From Priapulus caudatus (taxonomy: Eukaryota > Priapulida > Priapulimorpha > Priapulimorphida > Priapulidae), in assembly GCF_000485595.1 (NCBI RefSeq), contig NW_014577829.1, positions 196,493 through 228,438 on the forward strand: a DNA stretch of 31,946 nucleotides, read 5' to 3'. Of this stretch, positions 20,980-31,639 are shown piece by piece. How positions within the stretch are numbered: the stretch's first letter is position 1; the number at the start of each line of letters is the position of its first letter. A program made the translations under genes and the position numbers. The notes below the pieces were generated by a model. The model did not search any database. It had not been told where the DNA came from and was given only the letters and a program-made list of their open reading frames with translations.

Positions 20980-21420
20980 TCGGGCAGCCAGTCTATATAC
21001 TGAAAACAAGAAAATGCGACGTCGAACAATTGACGAAATTTATGAATTGAGGCAAACATACATTAACTAAAAACGAAACTTCTGGAATATTTATACATTT
21101 AACTCTCTATATCTTGTCAAATCTTAATCGAACAAGCGTTAACAAAGAAATAAGATAATTAGATAAGAGAATTAATATTCGTAAATTTGTGGCATATCCT
21201 TACCTTCAATTGAAACTCCAGCGTGCACCAACTACCACGTCGATGACTGTCTATACTGAAAACAATAAAAAATGCGACGACGAACAATTGACGCAATTTA
21301 TGAATTGAAGCAAACATAGATTAACTAAAAATGATAATTTCTGAAATATTTATATATTAAACTCTCTATATCTTGTCAAATCTTAAACGAACAAGCGTTT
21401 ACAAAGAAAGAATAGAGATT
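20980..21420 (+). repeat. repeat R4, two tandem units about 260 bp apart
   Basis: The units at about 20985 and 21245 share GTCTATA(TA)CTGAAAACAA, GAACAATTGACG, TTTATGAATTGA and CTCTATATCTTGTCAAATCT. Related in part to 14560-14895. Confidence 0.7.
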
Positions 21421-21489
21421 TGTATTTCCTTTTCAAGCTATAAATATCTTGTAAAATCTTAATCGAACCGTATTGCTGTAGTATGAAGT

Positions 21490-22520
21490 TATGTTATCAC
21501 ACTTATATAGTTCCAATCTGGCTTTAGATCAAATTTCTCAACTGACACAAGTTTAATCCATCTAACTGATTTTATTCGTAATGAGTCTGACAAAGGAAAT
21601 CTAACTGGTATGATTTTATTAGATCTTCAAAACGTTTTGATACCGTTGACCACAAAATTTTACTAACCAAGCTAAACGCTATCGGAATGGATATTAGGAC
21701 TGTGAAATGGTTTGGTGTTATCTCTCTAGTAGAAGCCAAATAACTGATGTAGGAGATACCTTCTCTAATAAGGACGCTATTACATGTGGTGTACCACAAG
21801 GATCGATTTTGAGTCCTCTGATATTTCTGATTAATGTTAATGACATGGCAAAGGCAGTTAACGTCAAGCTTTTATTATATGCTGACAATTCGGCCTTAGT
21901 AGTTACAGGGACAGAGATACAGGCTATACAGGAAGAATTAAATAGAGAATTGCATTCCGTTAATAAATGGCTCAATATATGACAATAATTTATCCTTGCA
22001 TCTTGGAAAAACATAAAGTATTATTTTTGGAAATAAACACAAACTCAGGGATAATCCAAAGCTGGACATCAGATGTAATGGGCTGGAAAATGCACATAAA
22101 AATATACAGTATCTAGGAATAGACTTGAAAGGCTCCATGAGTGGTGAGGTAACGGAAATTAAGGTTGTAAAAAAAAGTTAACAATAGATCGAAATTTCTT
22201 TCCAGAAAAGCAAAGTATTTAAACACGGCATGTAAAAGATTACTAGTTTCTGCCCTAATTCAATGTCATTTTGACAATGCAAGCAGTATATATGGTACAG
22301 CAATCTCACGCGGCGCACACGGACTAAGTTGCAAGTGTGTCAAAAAAAGCCATTAATTAGATGCGTTCTCAACTTAGGTACTAGAGCACACATAGGTGCT
22401 AGAGAGTTAAAGGCTGTAAATTGGGTACCTGTAGAGCTCAGCGTAATTCAACTGACGGTCAATAGGGTTTTTAAAATATTACATAATCTCGACCCACAGT
22501 ATATGACAGAAGGATTCATA
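21490..22520 (+). pseudogene. decayed non-LTR retrotransposon reverse transcriptase
   Basis: Pieces of an RT domain appear in order: QSGFRSNFSTDTSLIHLTDF (from 21514), GNLTGMILLDLQ, WF then YLSSRSQITDV, the motif CGVPQGSILSPLIF (21785 region), the catalytic box KLLLYADNSALVV (21870 region), WLNI, NNLSLHLGKT, YLGIDL, and later ARELKAVNWVPVELSV (22400 region). The order is typical of Jockey/CR1-type LINE ORF2. The catalytic box reads YADN instead of YADD, and at least three frame changes (near 21630, 21700 and 21980) plus stops are present, so the copy is dead. No endonuclease domain is seen upstream, indicating 5' truncation. Confidence 0.85.
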
Positions 22521-23819
22521 ATAACGTCGGAAGTCCATATAGTTTTAATACAAGAATATATATATGTGTGTATATATATATACGTGTGTGTATGGATCTA
22601 TGGGTACTATTGTTATAAAAAGGAAAAAGCTGATATTTTCTGTTTGAATGCCGTGCTATGTGCTGTTCTTTTACACATGAGTGTGCTGGACACAGGCCTT
22701 TCACTTTCTTCTGCTCAACCTTGCCTGGTGCTCAAGCCGTGTGACCGGCTCCTTATTCACCCTATGCAGTATTCATACATGTATGGTTTAATTCCCGATC
22801 AATACCCAGAAATTTGCTATCAAGTCATATTCTGAATTTTGTATTGTGCACGAAGTATTGAGGAGAATTACTGTCTGTCACTGAAGTGTTGTGCGTCGAT
22901 ATCATGGTATTAACGACAGCAGAATAGATTGCCATGTATGGTTGTGATGTTGAGTGAGTGTGCTAGCATGGTTCGTTATATGTAGGTATCAGAGCCTGTC
23001 GATTACACCTTAAAAAATATATATATATTCTCATACATCCGACTTCCTTGCTGATCATTTGGAAAAGTGGGCGGGTGCTCTGCGCAGATGGAGATTGTTT
23101 GTTTTGTCGTCGATGGTCAATGTTTATTTAGTGTGTCAGTTAGTAGTAAAGCCGGACGATGGTTGTGAGAGGTATATATTATAGTTGTGAAAATGTCAAG
23201 TATGCAACATATAAAATGTATTTGTGAAAATGTCAAATACTTCGTGGAATATTGATTTGTAACAGTCATTAAAAGATAGCTGTTTAGCTATTACGTTTTG
23301 TCTCGTCAGATATCTAGAATCAAGCTTTATGGAATTTATTTATTCATATTCATTTATTAATTTAAAGCCAGTACATTGGTAAGAGATACATCAACATGAG
23401 CTTGCAAACTCCTCACCGTCAGTGAAATAAAAAACAGCTCTTAATTAAAAGTGCTAGTATAACAAGTAACAAGGGATGACACCAGGGCAGCTAGGTACCC
23501 CAAGTGTATGTACTTTTACTAAAATTAAATCAGCACACTATATTATAACATTGTACAAGGCGACACCAAACGTAAACACCATATCAACTAGTAAGGGAAA
23601 CTGACGTAAACACGCGAAAAACGCAAATACTAACACATGAAAACAATAACAATAAGCTTGTAGGCCTATAGTAAAGTAGCCAAATAGTTGCTAAAGTTAT
23701 ATATCCTGTGTATTATATCATAGGGTATAGGTTTATCAAATTTGTGATATGTGAGGCGTGTAGTTCACGGTTATACTTGATGCGGTTTGTGATCGGTCGG
23801 GTCCTCATTGGCCGATATT
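22521..23819. other. no feature recognised
   Basis: Contains short TA/TG runs (22556-22596, 23016-23028). No exon, RNA gene or inverted-repeat element identified. Confidence 0.5.
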
Positions 23820-23827
23820 GATTTTGT

Positions 23828-23866
23828 TAGAGCACGTATATCATATATGTATGATATACGTGCTCT
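23828..23866. repeat. perfect 17-bp-arm hairpin flanked by 8-bp direct repeats
   Basis: AGAGCACGTATATCATA (23829-23845), loop TATG, TATGATATACGTGCTCT (23850-23866): arms exactly complementary. GATTTTGT occurs directly on both sides (23820-23827 and 23867-23874). An 8-bp duplication and a TAGAG-type terminus recall hAT elements, suggesting a minimal fold-back insertion. Confidence 0.8.
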
Positions 23867-24045
23867 GATTTTGTGTATACGGGAAATCAGATGTCAAATA
23901 AACATTAAAAACTTCATGCAGTCTTTGTCACATAATGGTTCTACGCAAATCCTGATTAAATTCTTGTCTACAACACACAGTTTGACCAACACGATAATTA
24001 ATCATTAATGTTGAGTTCACAGCCACTTGAAGATTTCAGTAATAG

Positions 24046-24253
24046 TACCGTATATACTCGCGTAATAACCGCAAATTTGGCCTCAGATTTCAACCCTGTA
24101 TTTGCTCTGCGGTTTATAAGTGCGCCATATACCGTGAGGGGAAATATACTAGGCGCAATACTTGGTTACCCGATTCAAATTGAGGTGCGGCTTATAGTAA
24201 TTTGAGGGTTGGGTTATAGGCGCCGCGGTTATTACGCGAATCAGTATACGGTA
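24046..24253. mobile_element. 208-bp MITE with ~27-bp terminal inverted repeats
   Basis: The left end TACCGTATATACTCGCGTAA and the reverse complement of the right end, TACCGTATACTGATTCGCGT, match apart from a short insertion; both continue AATAACCGC. TA at each end may be the target duplication. The interior has GCGGTTTATAAG and GCGGCTTATAG in both halves, so the whole element can fold back. Confidence 0.8.
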
Positions 24254-24479
24254 ATTATAAAAACAATTCTCGATGCTTCTAAAACTATGCCGAGATACCT
24301 CTATCATTTTAATGCCATATTTTCGTCAGAAAATATTAAATCCTCTGGTGAGAATATGAGCATGCGTTTCAGCTACGTAGCTAGATTGACTCTGTACTGA
24401 CTGCCTATATGCAGTGGGCGGACCTTACACTGCAAGTTGCCTTCTTATTTTGAATGGTCTACTGAGTTAAATTTTCTTT

Positions 24480-26200
24480 ATATATCTATGAATAAGATAG
24501 CCCTCTTCATTTTATTCATATTATTTGCAAAATTTATTATTTCGGGAGATATTGCGCATGGCGAGCGCCGTTTCGATTGCGCAGTCGGCTAATTAAAGTA
24601 ACATAGTTACCTATACTGACTGGTGTATTGCAGTTGGGACCTTGATGCAAGGTTCTGCTTCAAATTCTGAAGTCGGATACTGATGAATTTTATCATTAAT
24701 CTATGTTAGGGAGGTTTCTTTCTTCATTTTAAATTTTATGTTTGAGCAAATATTCTTCTTCTCGGGAGATATTGCGCCATGCGCGATCACGTTTTCAGGC
24801 GTTGCAGTACGGCTAATTAAAGTCGTATATGCTTGTGGGGGGAGGGGAGGGAACTCAGGACAAGGTGGCAGAAAGAAGTCGAGGGCGGTGAAGGAGAAGG
24901 AGGCTAGAGCGTTGCGACAAGGAAGACAAAGGAAAGATCGAGGTGGGAATGAGAGTAGGTAGTCTGCACCTAAGGGCTTAGGGCGCCTCCTATTATTAAC
25001 ACAGTGGTCTACGATAGAATTTATTGCAGAAACTATGTTGAATACCCTTTGATCTACTAAATCGATTTCCCTTATTATAATATCTACTTATAAATTTATT
25101 TCAAGGAAATCTATATTGATGATTTCCTACCATTAATAAATGCATTATTCTCAAAAAATTAACAGAAACATAGCTCCTGTGGTGAGATATTGCGCATGCG
25201 CTAACCCTTCTAACGCGTGGCAGATTGTGTATGCTTTGGCCTATTGCAGCGAACACTGTATGCAAGTTTCGGGCTATTTTCTTAAGTGAGGTTTACGGAT
25301 GGTATGTCTATCTATATATCTTGTGATGATACCTGCTCTTCTTTTAAGGCTATAATTTTTGTAATATTATTCTTCTTATGAGATTTGCGCATGCGCGGCA
25401 CGTTTCCAGGCGTTAGAACGGACTGAAGCAAACTGCACATAGTTGCTGAGTGAGAGGAGGGGGGGGAGACAGGAGGACAGCGGCGGGAGATAGGCTGAGG
25501 GCGGTTGGACGAGAAGAATCTAAGCGTAGGGGCAAGAAAGGCGGTGGCGGAAGCTGGAGGTGATGAAGTAAGAGTTTTGCACATTGCAGGCTAGGGCGCC
25601 TCTCCTAATTATACAACAGATGTACATATTAAAAATTTATTTAGAATCTATGTATGATAATACCCCCTCACATCATAAATGCTATTTCATCAGACGCATT
25701 AGCTCCTGAGGTGGATATTGCGCATGCGCTAACATTCTACCGTAGCGTTGTGTGTATTGACTGATAGAGCTTTATATGCAGCGTGGCATTAATGCCAAGG
25801 TCTTAGTATCTTTTCTTAGAGTGATGTCTATGCGATGTATTTATTATATTAATCTTTATGCTTGATAGCTTAATATAACTTGGCATAAAGCAACTGTAGT
25901 ATTATATTGCGAAACATGGTAATTCTGGCGACGCTGGTATTGCGATTGCATGAGCGCCTCTCTTTCGGAGCGGCCGAGGCGCATTGCATGTGCAGCGGGC
26001 CACATTACATGACCTTTTCTTCTATTTATTAATAGTGGTCTATGATGAATGATTTCATGTAGTTCTATGCTAGAATCCTTCTTCATTTTAAGCCACTTTT
26101 TTGCTAATTATTTTCGTCCCTCGAGGATATTGCGCATGCGCGAGCGCTTAATGCGTACAGTAGGCCTACGATTGGAGAAAACTAATAATATTAGCTTTGA
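24480..26200 (+). repeat. diverged tandem satellite with GATATTGCGCATGCGC core
   Basis: Cores at about 24546, 24766, 25187, 25381, 25714 and 26126. Other shared blocks are CTAATTAAAGT, a GA-rich stretch (24837-24960 and 25447-25575), GGGCGCCTC, GTGGTCTA(C/T)GAT and AGCTCCTG(T/A)GGTG. Two core types appear to alternate within a ~610-bp higher-order unit. Frames inside it are not credible genes. Confidence 0.7.
25191..25201. promoter_or_regulatory. TGCGCATGCGC palindrome (NRF-1-like), one of four
   Basis: Exact TGCGCATGCGC also at 25386-25396, 25719-25729 and 26131-26141. NRF-1 binds YGCGCAYGCGCR; the copies at 25386 and 26131 are followed by G and fit fully. Motif match only. Confidence 0.35.
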
Positions 26201-26370
26201 TTAGATTGAGGGGTGGGGAGGCTAAGAAAAGAACATGCCTTCCCAATAAAATGCTCAACGTCGACTTACGTCATTTCTTTTAGGTTGAAGGGTCGCCGAC
26301 GTTTGCCGGCGCTGTAATCCTGTGCTTAGTGTAGCAAGGGTTCCTTAAAGAGCGTGTACCCAATTGACGT

Positions 26371-26720
26371 AGCAGTTGCCATTTGCGATGCGCACTTGTG
26401 TAGGCATCCCACATACTGTATTAATGCTTTCTGGTGGCCCTAGTCCTTTCCGTTGGCGACAGGTCGCGGACGTATCGCGTCCTATCCGCATTGGTTATAG
26501 AAAGGATCTCGGCAGAGCAGTGCCCCACTTGAAGATGCGAGTGTGCTTTGCAATGCGCACCTTCTCAGGTCATGTCTACGTTTAGCCTAAGTCTTTCAAC
26601 TTCACAAGTTAAAATTAAGCTTCAAAATTAAAGTTCATTCCTAAAGCCCTAAGTATTTCTTTGGGGCGACAGGTCGCGACTGTTAGTCCGCGCCTATCTT
26701 GGTTCATTGGATACAGGAGT
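26371..26720 (+). repeat. two-unit tandem repeat
   Basis: Units begin TTTGCGATGCGCACTTGTG (about 26380) and TTTGCAATGCGCACCTTCTC (about 26546). Both contain GGCGACAGGTCGCG (26454 and 26665 regions) and CCTATC(C/T). The frames in it mirror the duplication. Confidence 0.65.
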
Positions 26721-28560
26721 GGATATTCCGCAGATTTAAAATATAACAATATAATATCCGTAACATGTAAGACATTAGTCGTACATGTATATATATTTTA
26801 CAGTCGTTTGACAAAACATTGTTTTTACATACATAGAACATTTACACGGCGCGACGGCTTTAGTGCGAGGGCTTTAGCCACAGTAGATAGTTATATAATA
26901 TACTATCCTACTAATCGCCTGGCTATATCTACCTAATGGCATTATTCGCTGCGAGATCCCTATTCCTTAGCTCTGATGGAATCGAGATTTTACTTTCGTA
27001 ATTCACTGCTGTTGGTTAAATCTTTCAGGGAAATCTCTACATTGTTTTGCACCATGTCTGACCGACGGGCGGTAGTTTTTTATGAAATTCAGAGATTTAT
27101 ATGTTTATTGCAGTTTTGATTTGACATTTTCTATTTATGGGTCTGACTGCTGTCCGGTATTGCCCGCCTAACTTCACAAGCCTGCGCGGTAATATGACAG
27201 ACACAGACATCGTGTAGCAATGTAGGTACGTATGTACGGGCGTCCGTAACAGGGCTTTTCCGTACGGGTTTCCGAAATCTCAGTGCACGTGGCTGCTCGA
27301 CCCTAACGATCTGCGGTCCGCGCCTGTTAAAAATCGCGTAAACAACCTTGCCCAGGTTCAACTGCCGTGCGTTATTGTGTTACTGTGAGTTTATACATAG
27401 ATTACTCGTTTATATTGTGTATAATTTATCGAGAGATAGCGAAGACTACGAAGAGCATAACGTGTAGCCGCCTACCGTAGTGCTTTCATGTTTGAGTAAC
27501 ATCGTAGATGGAAGATATTTGATGACCGACTCGGATTTGAAATAGGTCGAGCGGTAGAACTATATATCGTGCCGGTACGTGTTCGTTTTTTAAAAATATG
27601 AGATATCGCTACATCATATTGCTGTCATTCATCTCGATTTCTCGTGGTATGCCCGTATATAAACCAATGGAACTATATATATCTCAGTGGGTGTAGCAGC
27701 ATTGAACAGGGAGGCAAGGCTGAGGGAGCGTAAGCGACCTGAGTGGGCTTATGGGTGTGGAGGGGCTCCCTCCACTGGTAGAGAAGATTTTTGAAAATTC
27801 GTGCCATGAAATGGGCTTTTCGCACTAAAGTTCAGTATTAGGGGGTAACTTATATGCAGAGTGGCAGTATGCAATCCATTATGACCCCCCTCCCTCGCTT
27901 TTTATTTTTATCCATCCGATCGATCAGTGGGCGATGGACCCTGGCTGTGGCGCCGGAAGGCCCTTGAGGTCACACGACTCACGTTGGTGGATCCTGTGAC
28001 AATGGTGAAATGGTGTTTTACGAAGCAGGTTTCAGTTTTTCAGGGAGGAAGAAGAGGTTAGCGCAGAGACAGCGATTGAAGCATTTACGGGATGGGTGTT
28101 TAGCCCTCCACAGTAGCGGTAATTTTTGTAAAATATGTGCATCAAATGGCATTTTTCGCATTTATTTTCATTTATTAGGTGTAGGTAATAGTGCATAGAC
28201 CATCCAGTTAGGGCCTTGTCTCTTAATTTTTGTAGTCTACCGATCAGAGGGGGTCATGGCTCCTTGTGCCCCCTTAGCTTCGCCTATTTTCTCATTCAAG
28301 CATGACGGAATATTGAATTTTAGTTGATTTTGTGTTGTTTGTAGCAGTACATGCATGTTGCATTTATCGTCATAACTGTTTCAAGTTCCTCATATAAGTT
28401 AAAAGTTAATTTTTTTGAAAAGTAGAGGCTATTGAATTAAATCGAAATAAAGATCTCGGGAAAACAGGCTAGATGTGTTGGAACTGCTGATAACATGGCA
28501 TTTATTTAATTACACAGATTACATCGTTTGAATACAATACGTTAAAGATCACATTAACAT
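26721..28560. other. no feature recognised
   Basis: Mixed sequence without recognisable exons. Homopurine/homopyrimidine patches near 27750-27900 and 28240-28280 hint at old mobile-element debris but cannot be assigned. Confidence 0.5.
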
Positions 28561-28569
28561 GTTGTTCGT

Positions 28570-28790
28570 TATCAAAAAATGTTTTTGTCGTCCTCTGGTG
28601 AAGAACTAAACATATTTGAATTTGCATTTTCAAATAAAACAAAGGTAGCTGCAAATAGCCGCTCTATTAAATAAAAAGGAAATTTACCATGAAAGAATTG
28701 TTTTTCCTCCCTGATAGAGAACAGTTACTTAAATATGTTGAAATCGCGATTTGAAATAAAACCGACGGTTTGCAAAATGGCCGTATATAG
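28570..28790 (+). repeat. two diverged ~120-bp tandem units
   Basis: TGTTTTTGTCGTCCTCTGGTG ... AAATAAAACAAAGG ... GCAAATAGCCG is echoed about 121 bp later as TTGTTTTTCCTCCCTGATAG ... AAATAAAACCGACGG ... GCAAAATGGCCG. Confidence 0.6.
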
Positions 28791-28842
28791 TGGGATATAT
28801 CAAAGTTATTCCAAAGATTTCCATTTACTTTTCTGTCTGTCT

Positions 28843-29179
28843 AAAGGTTCAGACCATAAAATTCAATCAAAGCCAAATTGCACAACAACACAAATCTGAG
28901 CAAAGCAAGAATGATCTACCTTCATTTAGTCACTGTTTTGTCTGCTGCAGAAATCTCAAACAATCAGTCAAGGTCTTTCTGTACGATTTGTGCACAAGAC
29001 ATTTTGCGGATTGTGTGGCGTATGACATTTTAGATGTCATTCGATACTCCTGTTCACGAAAAGGGAATGAGAGCAGAGAATCGTGCTGGGTCATTGTAGA
29101 AAAGTTTGAATTAGCAATGCTTTTTAGAGATGTTCGTCAGCTAAGATGCAGAAGTAACAGGAATTTGGCGTCCTGTTGA
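28843..29179 (+). other. candidate exon or relic frame, Cys-rich
   Basis: Open frame after CTGTCTGTCTAAAG ending in TGA at 29177-29179. Its middle reads HCFVCCRNLKQSVKVF and LYDLCTRHFADCVAYD, with Cys/His spacing that loosely recalls a zinc-binding module. No in-frame ATG lies near its start, so it would have to be a downstream exon. I recognise no family. Confidence 0.2.
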
Positions 29180-29199
29180 AGACGGGCGGTGAGGGAGGC

Positions 29200-29320
29200 A
29201 AGGAAAAAAAATTTTTTTTGTTATTGGTTGCCAATCAACAAGGGGGGGGGGCCATGGCCCCTAAAATGTGCCCCCGGGGTCACGCCGTGCAAATTGTCTG
29301 ATTGTCATAAACGCCCCCCC
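29200..29320. repeat. homopolymer-rich segment
   Basis: A(8)T(8), a run of ten G, GGGCCATGGCCCC palindromic stretch and a run of C at 29315-29323. Likely debris of a mobile element and error-prone to sequence. Confidence 0.5.
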
Positions 29321-29324
29321 CCCT

Positions 29325-29590
29325 TACATTGTATAACATTCGTGAGTGCCATGTGTAAGAATTATAGGTAACACTGTATAAGAACATCAGTGATAACTTG
29401 TATAACAATGACGTGATAAACATTGATATAACATCATGGTAAACATTGATTAAGCCAGTACCCACCGCTCGTAAAAATTTCTATGAGAGAAATACACGAC
29501 ATCAGAGAATGGAGTTAGTGCAACCAGTAAATCCAACCATATCATTGCTCGCACCCGGTCTCTAATCCACTCACTGATCTCATCCCGAAT
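29325..29590 (+). repeat. direct repeat, left copy (partner 31640-31946)
   Basis: Phrases TTGTATAACA, GGTAACACTGTATAAGAAC, AACAATGACGTGA, GAGAGAAATACACGAC and TCATTGCTCGCACCCGG correspond in order to phrases at 31640-31946. Confidence 0.55.
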
Positions 29591-30049
29591 CCCCAATCCT
29601 TCTCTTCCTCCCCTGTTCTCCTCTCCGTTGCCGCCGCAACACAGAAACAGCAGAACAAACAACCAACACAAACAACCAATAACACTACGATGACGACGAT
29701 AGGCACATCCGCCCTCCGTTGCGACGAACTCACGATGATTGCTATAACAACTCTGCGGGTCGCAGAGAGCTAACCGACTCTCTGTGGATTAAAAGCCAAA
29801 GGTTCCGCACGCACAGCGCGCAAGACTCGTGACACAGTCACAGGTCAGGATTGCCGGTTGTAGCTTACGAGAGCATTGAGGTTTGTCCAAGATCGTGAGT
29901 TCAACGAGCTCCTTATAGTGCCGCCGCGCATGATAGCTCACATACACGCGGGCGTTGTACCTGCGGCCTGGCGTACAATAGGTGCATTGGTGTATCTGCC
30001 CGCGTGCAGCAGATGCACATGACGATGGATGCATGTGTATGTGACGACA
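29591..30049. other. no gene recognised
   Basis: CT- and CA-rich start and GC-richer end. Frames on the - strand from 29789 onwards run into the GCGCAC minisatellite and appear compositional. Confidence 0.45.
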
Positions 30050-30295
30050 TAGTGTGTCGTTGCTGCGACGTGTGTATGCTTGCGGCGTCGCGTGTATGGT
30101 GCACGCGACGCGTGTACGTGGCGTGATGCGTGTACGCGCACGCTGCGTGTCGTTGGCAGGCCGCGTGTTGCGCACGCACGCGTGTATGCGCACGCATGCG
30201 TGTATGCGCACGCATGACGTGTACGCGCACGCATGCGTGTAAGTGCACGCCGCGTGGTATGGTGCAGCATGAGCATGTACGTGCAAGCACGGCGT
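30050..30295. repeat. GCGCACGCATGCGTGTA minisatellite, Z-DNA-prone
   Basis: Repeated alternation of purine and pyrimidine, with units of about 16-18 bp such as CGTGTATGCGCACGCATG. Locally palindromic. Produces overlapping long frames in all - strand frames, none of which is credible. Confidence 0.85.
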
Positions 30296-30320
30296 GTACG
30301 GTTGGGTCTGTGTGTAATGT

Positions 30321-30505
30321 GGTTAGGTAGGGGTTAGGGTTAGAGGTAGGGTTAGGTCTAGGTTAGCGGTAGGGGTTAGGGTGAGGTATTTATATATTAT
30401 CCCTACCCCTTATTATATATATATAGGTTAGCGGTATATATATAGTACTAGGGTTAGGGTATATATATATATACTCTAACCCTAACCTAACCCTAACCCT
30501 ACACC
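30321..30505. repeat. telomere-like repeats in opposed orientation
   Basis: Degenerate TTAGGG-type units on the + strand at 30321-30389 and 30449-30460 are followed, after a TA spacer, by CCCTAA-type units at 30475-30505. The core around 30450-30490 is nearly palindromic. Confidence 0.75.
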
Positions 30506-30990
30506 CCCCCACCAACCCACGTTCACGACGTGCGAATTAGGGTAATAATATATATATATATATCAATAGGGTGGGTACTAATTATATAATATATCTTATA
30601 TAGGTTAGGGGTTATCATACTATACGTCCTCTATATAGGCTCTAGATCGTAACTTTCTAGCTAGTACTCTATCTATATACCTATAATTATTTATATTATA
30701 TATACACCTAACCCTATATATATACTATACACTATAGAACCTATCCTATATCCAACGCCGCGTCGTCGTGGTCGACGCTGACCGTCGATCGAGGTCGCGT
30801 GCCACTCGCAGTCGTCATGTAAACGCGCTCAGAACAGTTCATAGACACGGTTGTAGAGATACCGGTGGAGTGCCAGAGCATGCCAGCCCGGTGTCGTGGT
30901 GGCTGCACTAGTTATAAGCGTACGACACGGACTGGTCGCACTCACATGTTCGCAGTAGCGGAGTGGCGGCGCAGCCTGGCTTACGATTGA
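30506..30990. other. TA-rich then GC-richer sequence, nothing recognised
   Basis: TA runs at 30546-30563 and several ATATAT/CTATA patches to 30750, with another CCTAACCCTATA at about 30711. Then CpG-rich sequence without an identifiable gene. Confidence 0.5.
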
Positions 30991-31007
30991 TCCCGTCGTT
31001 CCGCCCC

Positions 31008-31590
31008 CGCTCTCTCTCTCTCTCTCCTCGTCGCTCTCCTCGCTCTCTCTCTCTCTCTCTCTCTACTCGCTCTCTCTCTCTCTCTCCGTCTTCGCTCTCT
31101 CTCTCTCTCGTCTTTTTCTCTCTGCTCTTTCTCTATCATCTTCTCTCTCTTGACTCTCTCATCTCTCTCTCTCTCTTTCTCTCTCTCTCCTCTCGCTCTC
31201 TCTTTCTTCTCTCTCTCTATGTCTCTTCCTTCTCTCTCCTTCTATCTCGTCTCTCTCTTTGCTTCTCTCTCTCTGCTTCTCCTCCACTCTCTCTCTCTCT
31301 CGCTCTCCCTCTCTTTCTCTCTCTCTCTTTACTCTCTTCTCTCTCTCTCTCCTATCTCTCTCTCTCTCTTGTTCTCTCTCTCTCTCTTCCCCCTTTCTCT
31401 TCCTTGCTTCCCTCTCTCTCACTCTCCTCTCTCTTCTCTCTTTACACTCATCCTCTCTTCTCTCTCTCTCATCCTCTATCTCTATCTCTCTCTTTGCTCT
31501 CTCTCTCTCCTCCACCTCTTCTTCTCGCCTCTCTCTCCTCTCTCTACTCTCTCTCTTCGCTCCCTCTCTTCTCCTCTCCCTCCCCCTAAC
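31008..31590 (+). repeat. CT-rich microsatellite tract
   Basis: About 580 bp of (CT)n with frequent TT, CC and CG interruptions. The long Ser/Leu-rich frames on + and the Arg/Glu-rich frame on - are compositional. Confidence 0.95.
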
Positions 31591-31639
31591 TATACAGCCA
31601 GTAATCCTCCCGGATGACAGATCCACGGAGTTAACTCAC

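Noticed and set aside
29789-30290. Long His/Arg/Thr-rich - strand frames (112-165 codons)
   Set aside because: All three frames are open through the same alternating GCGCAC minisatellite, so it is a composition effect.
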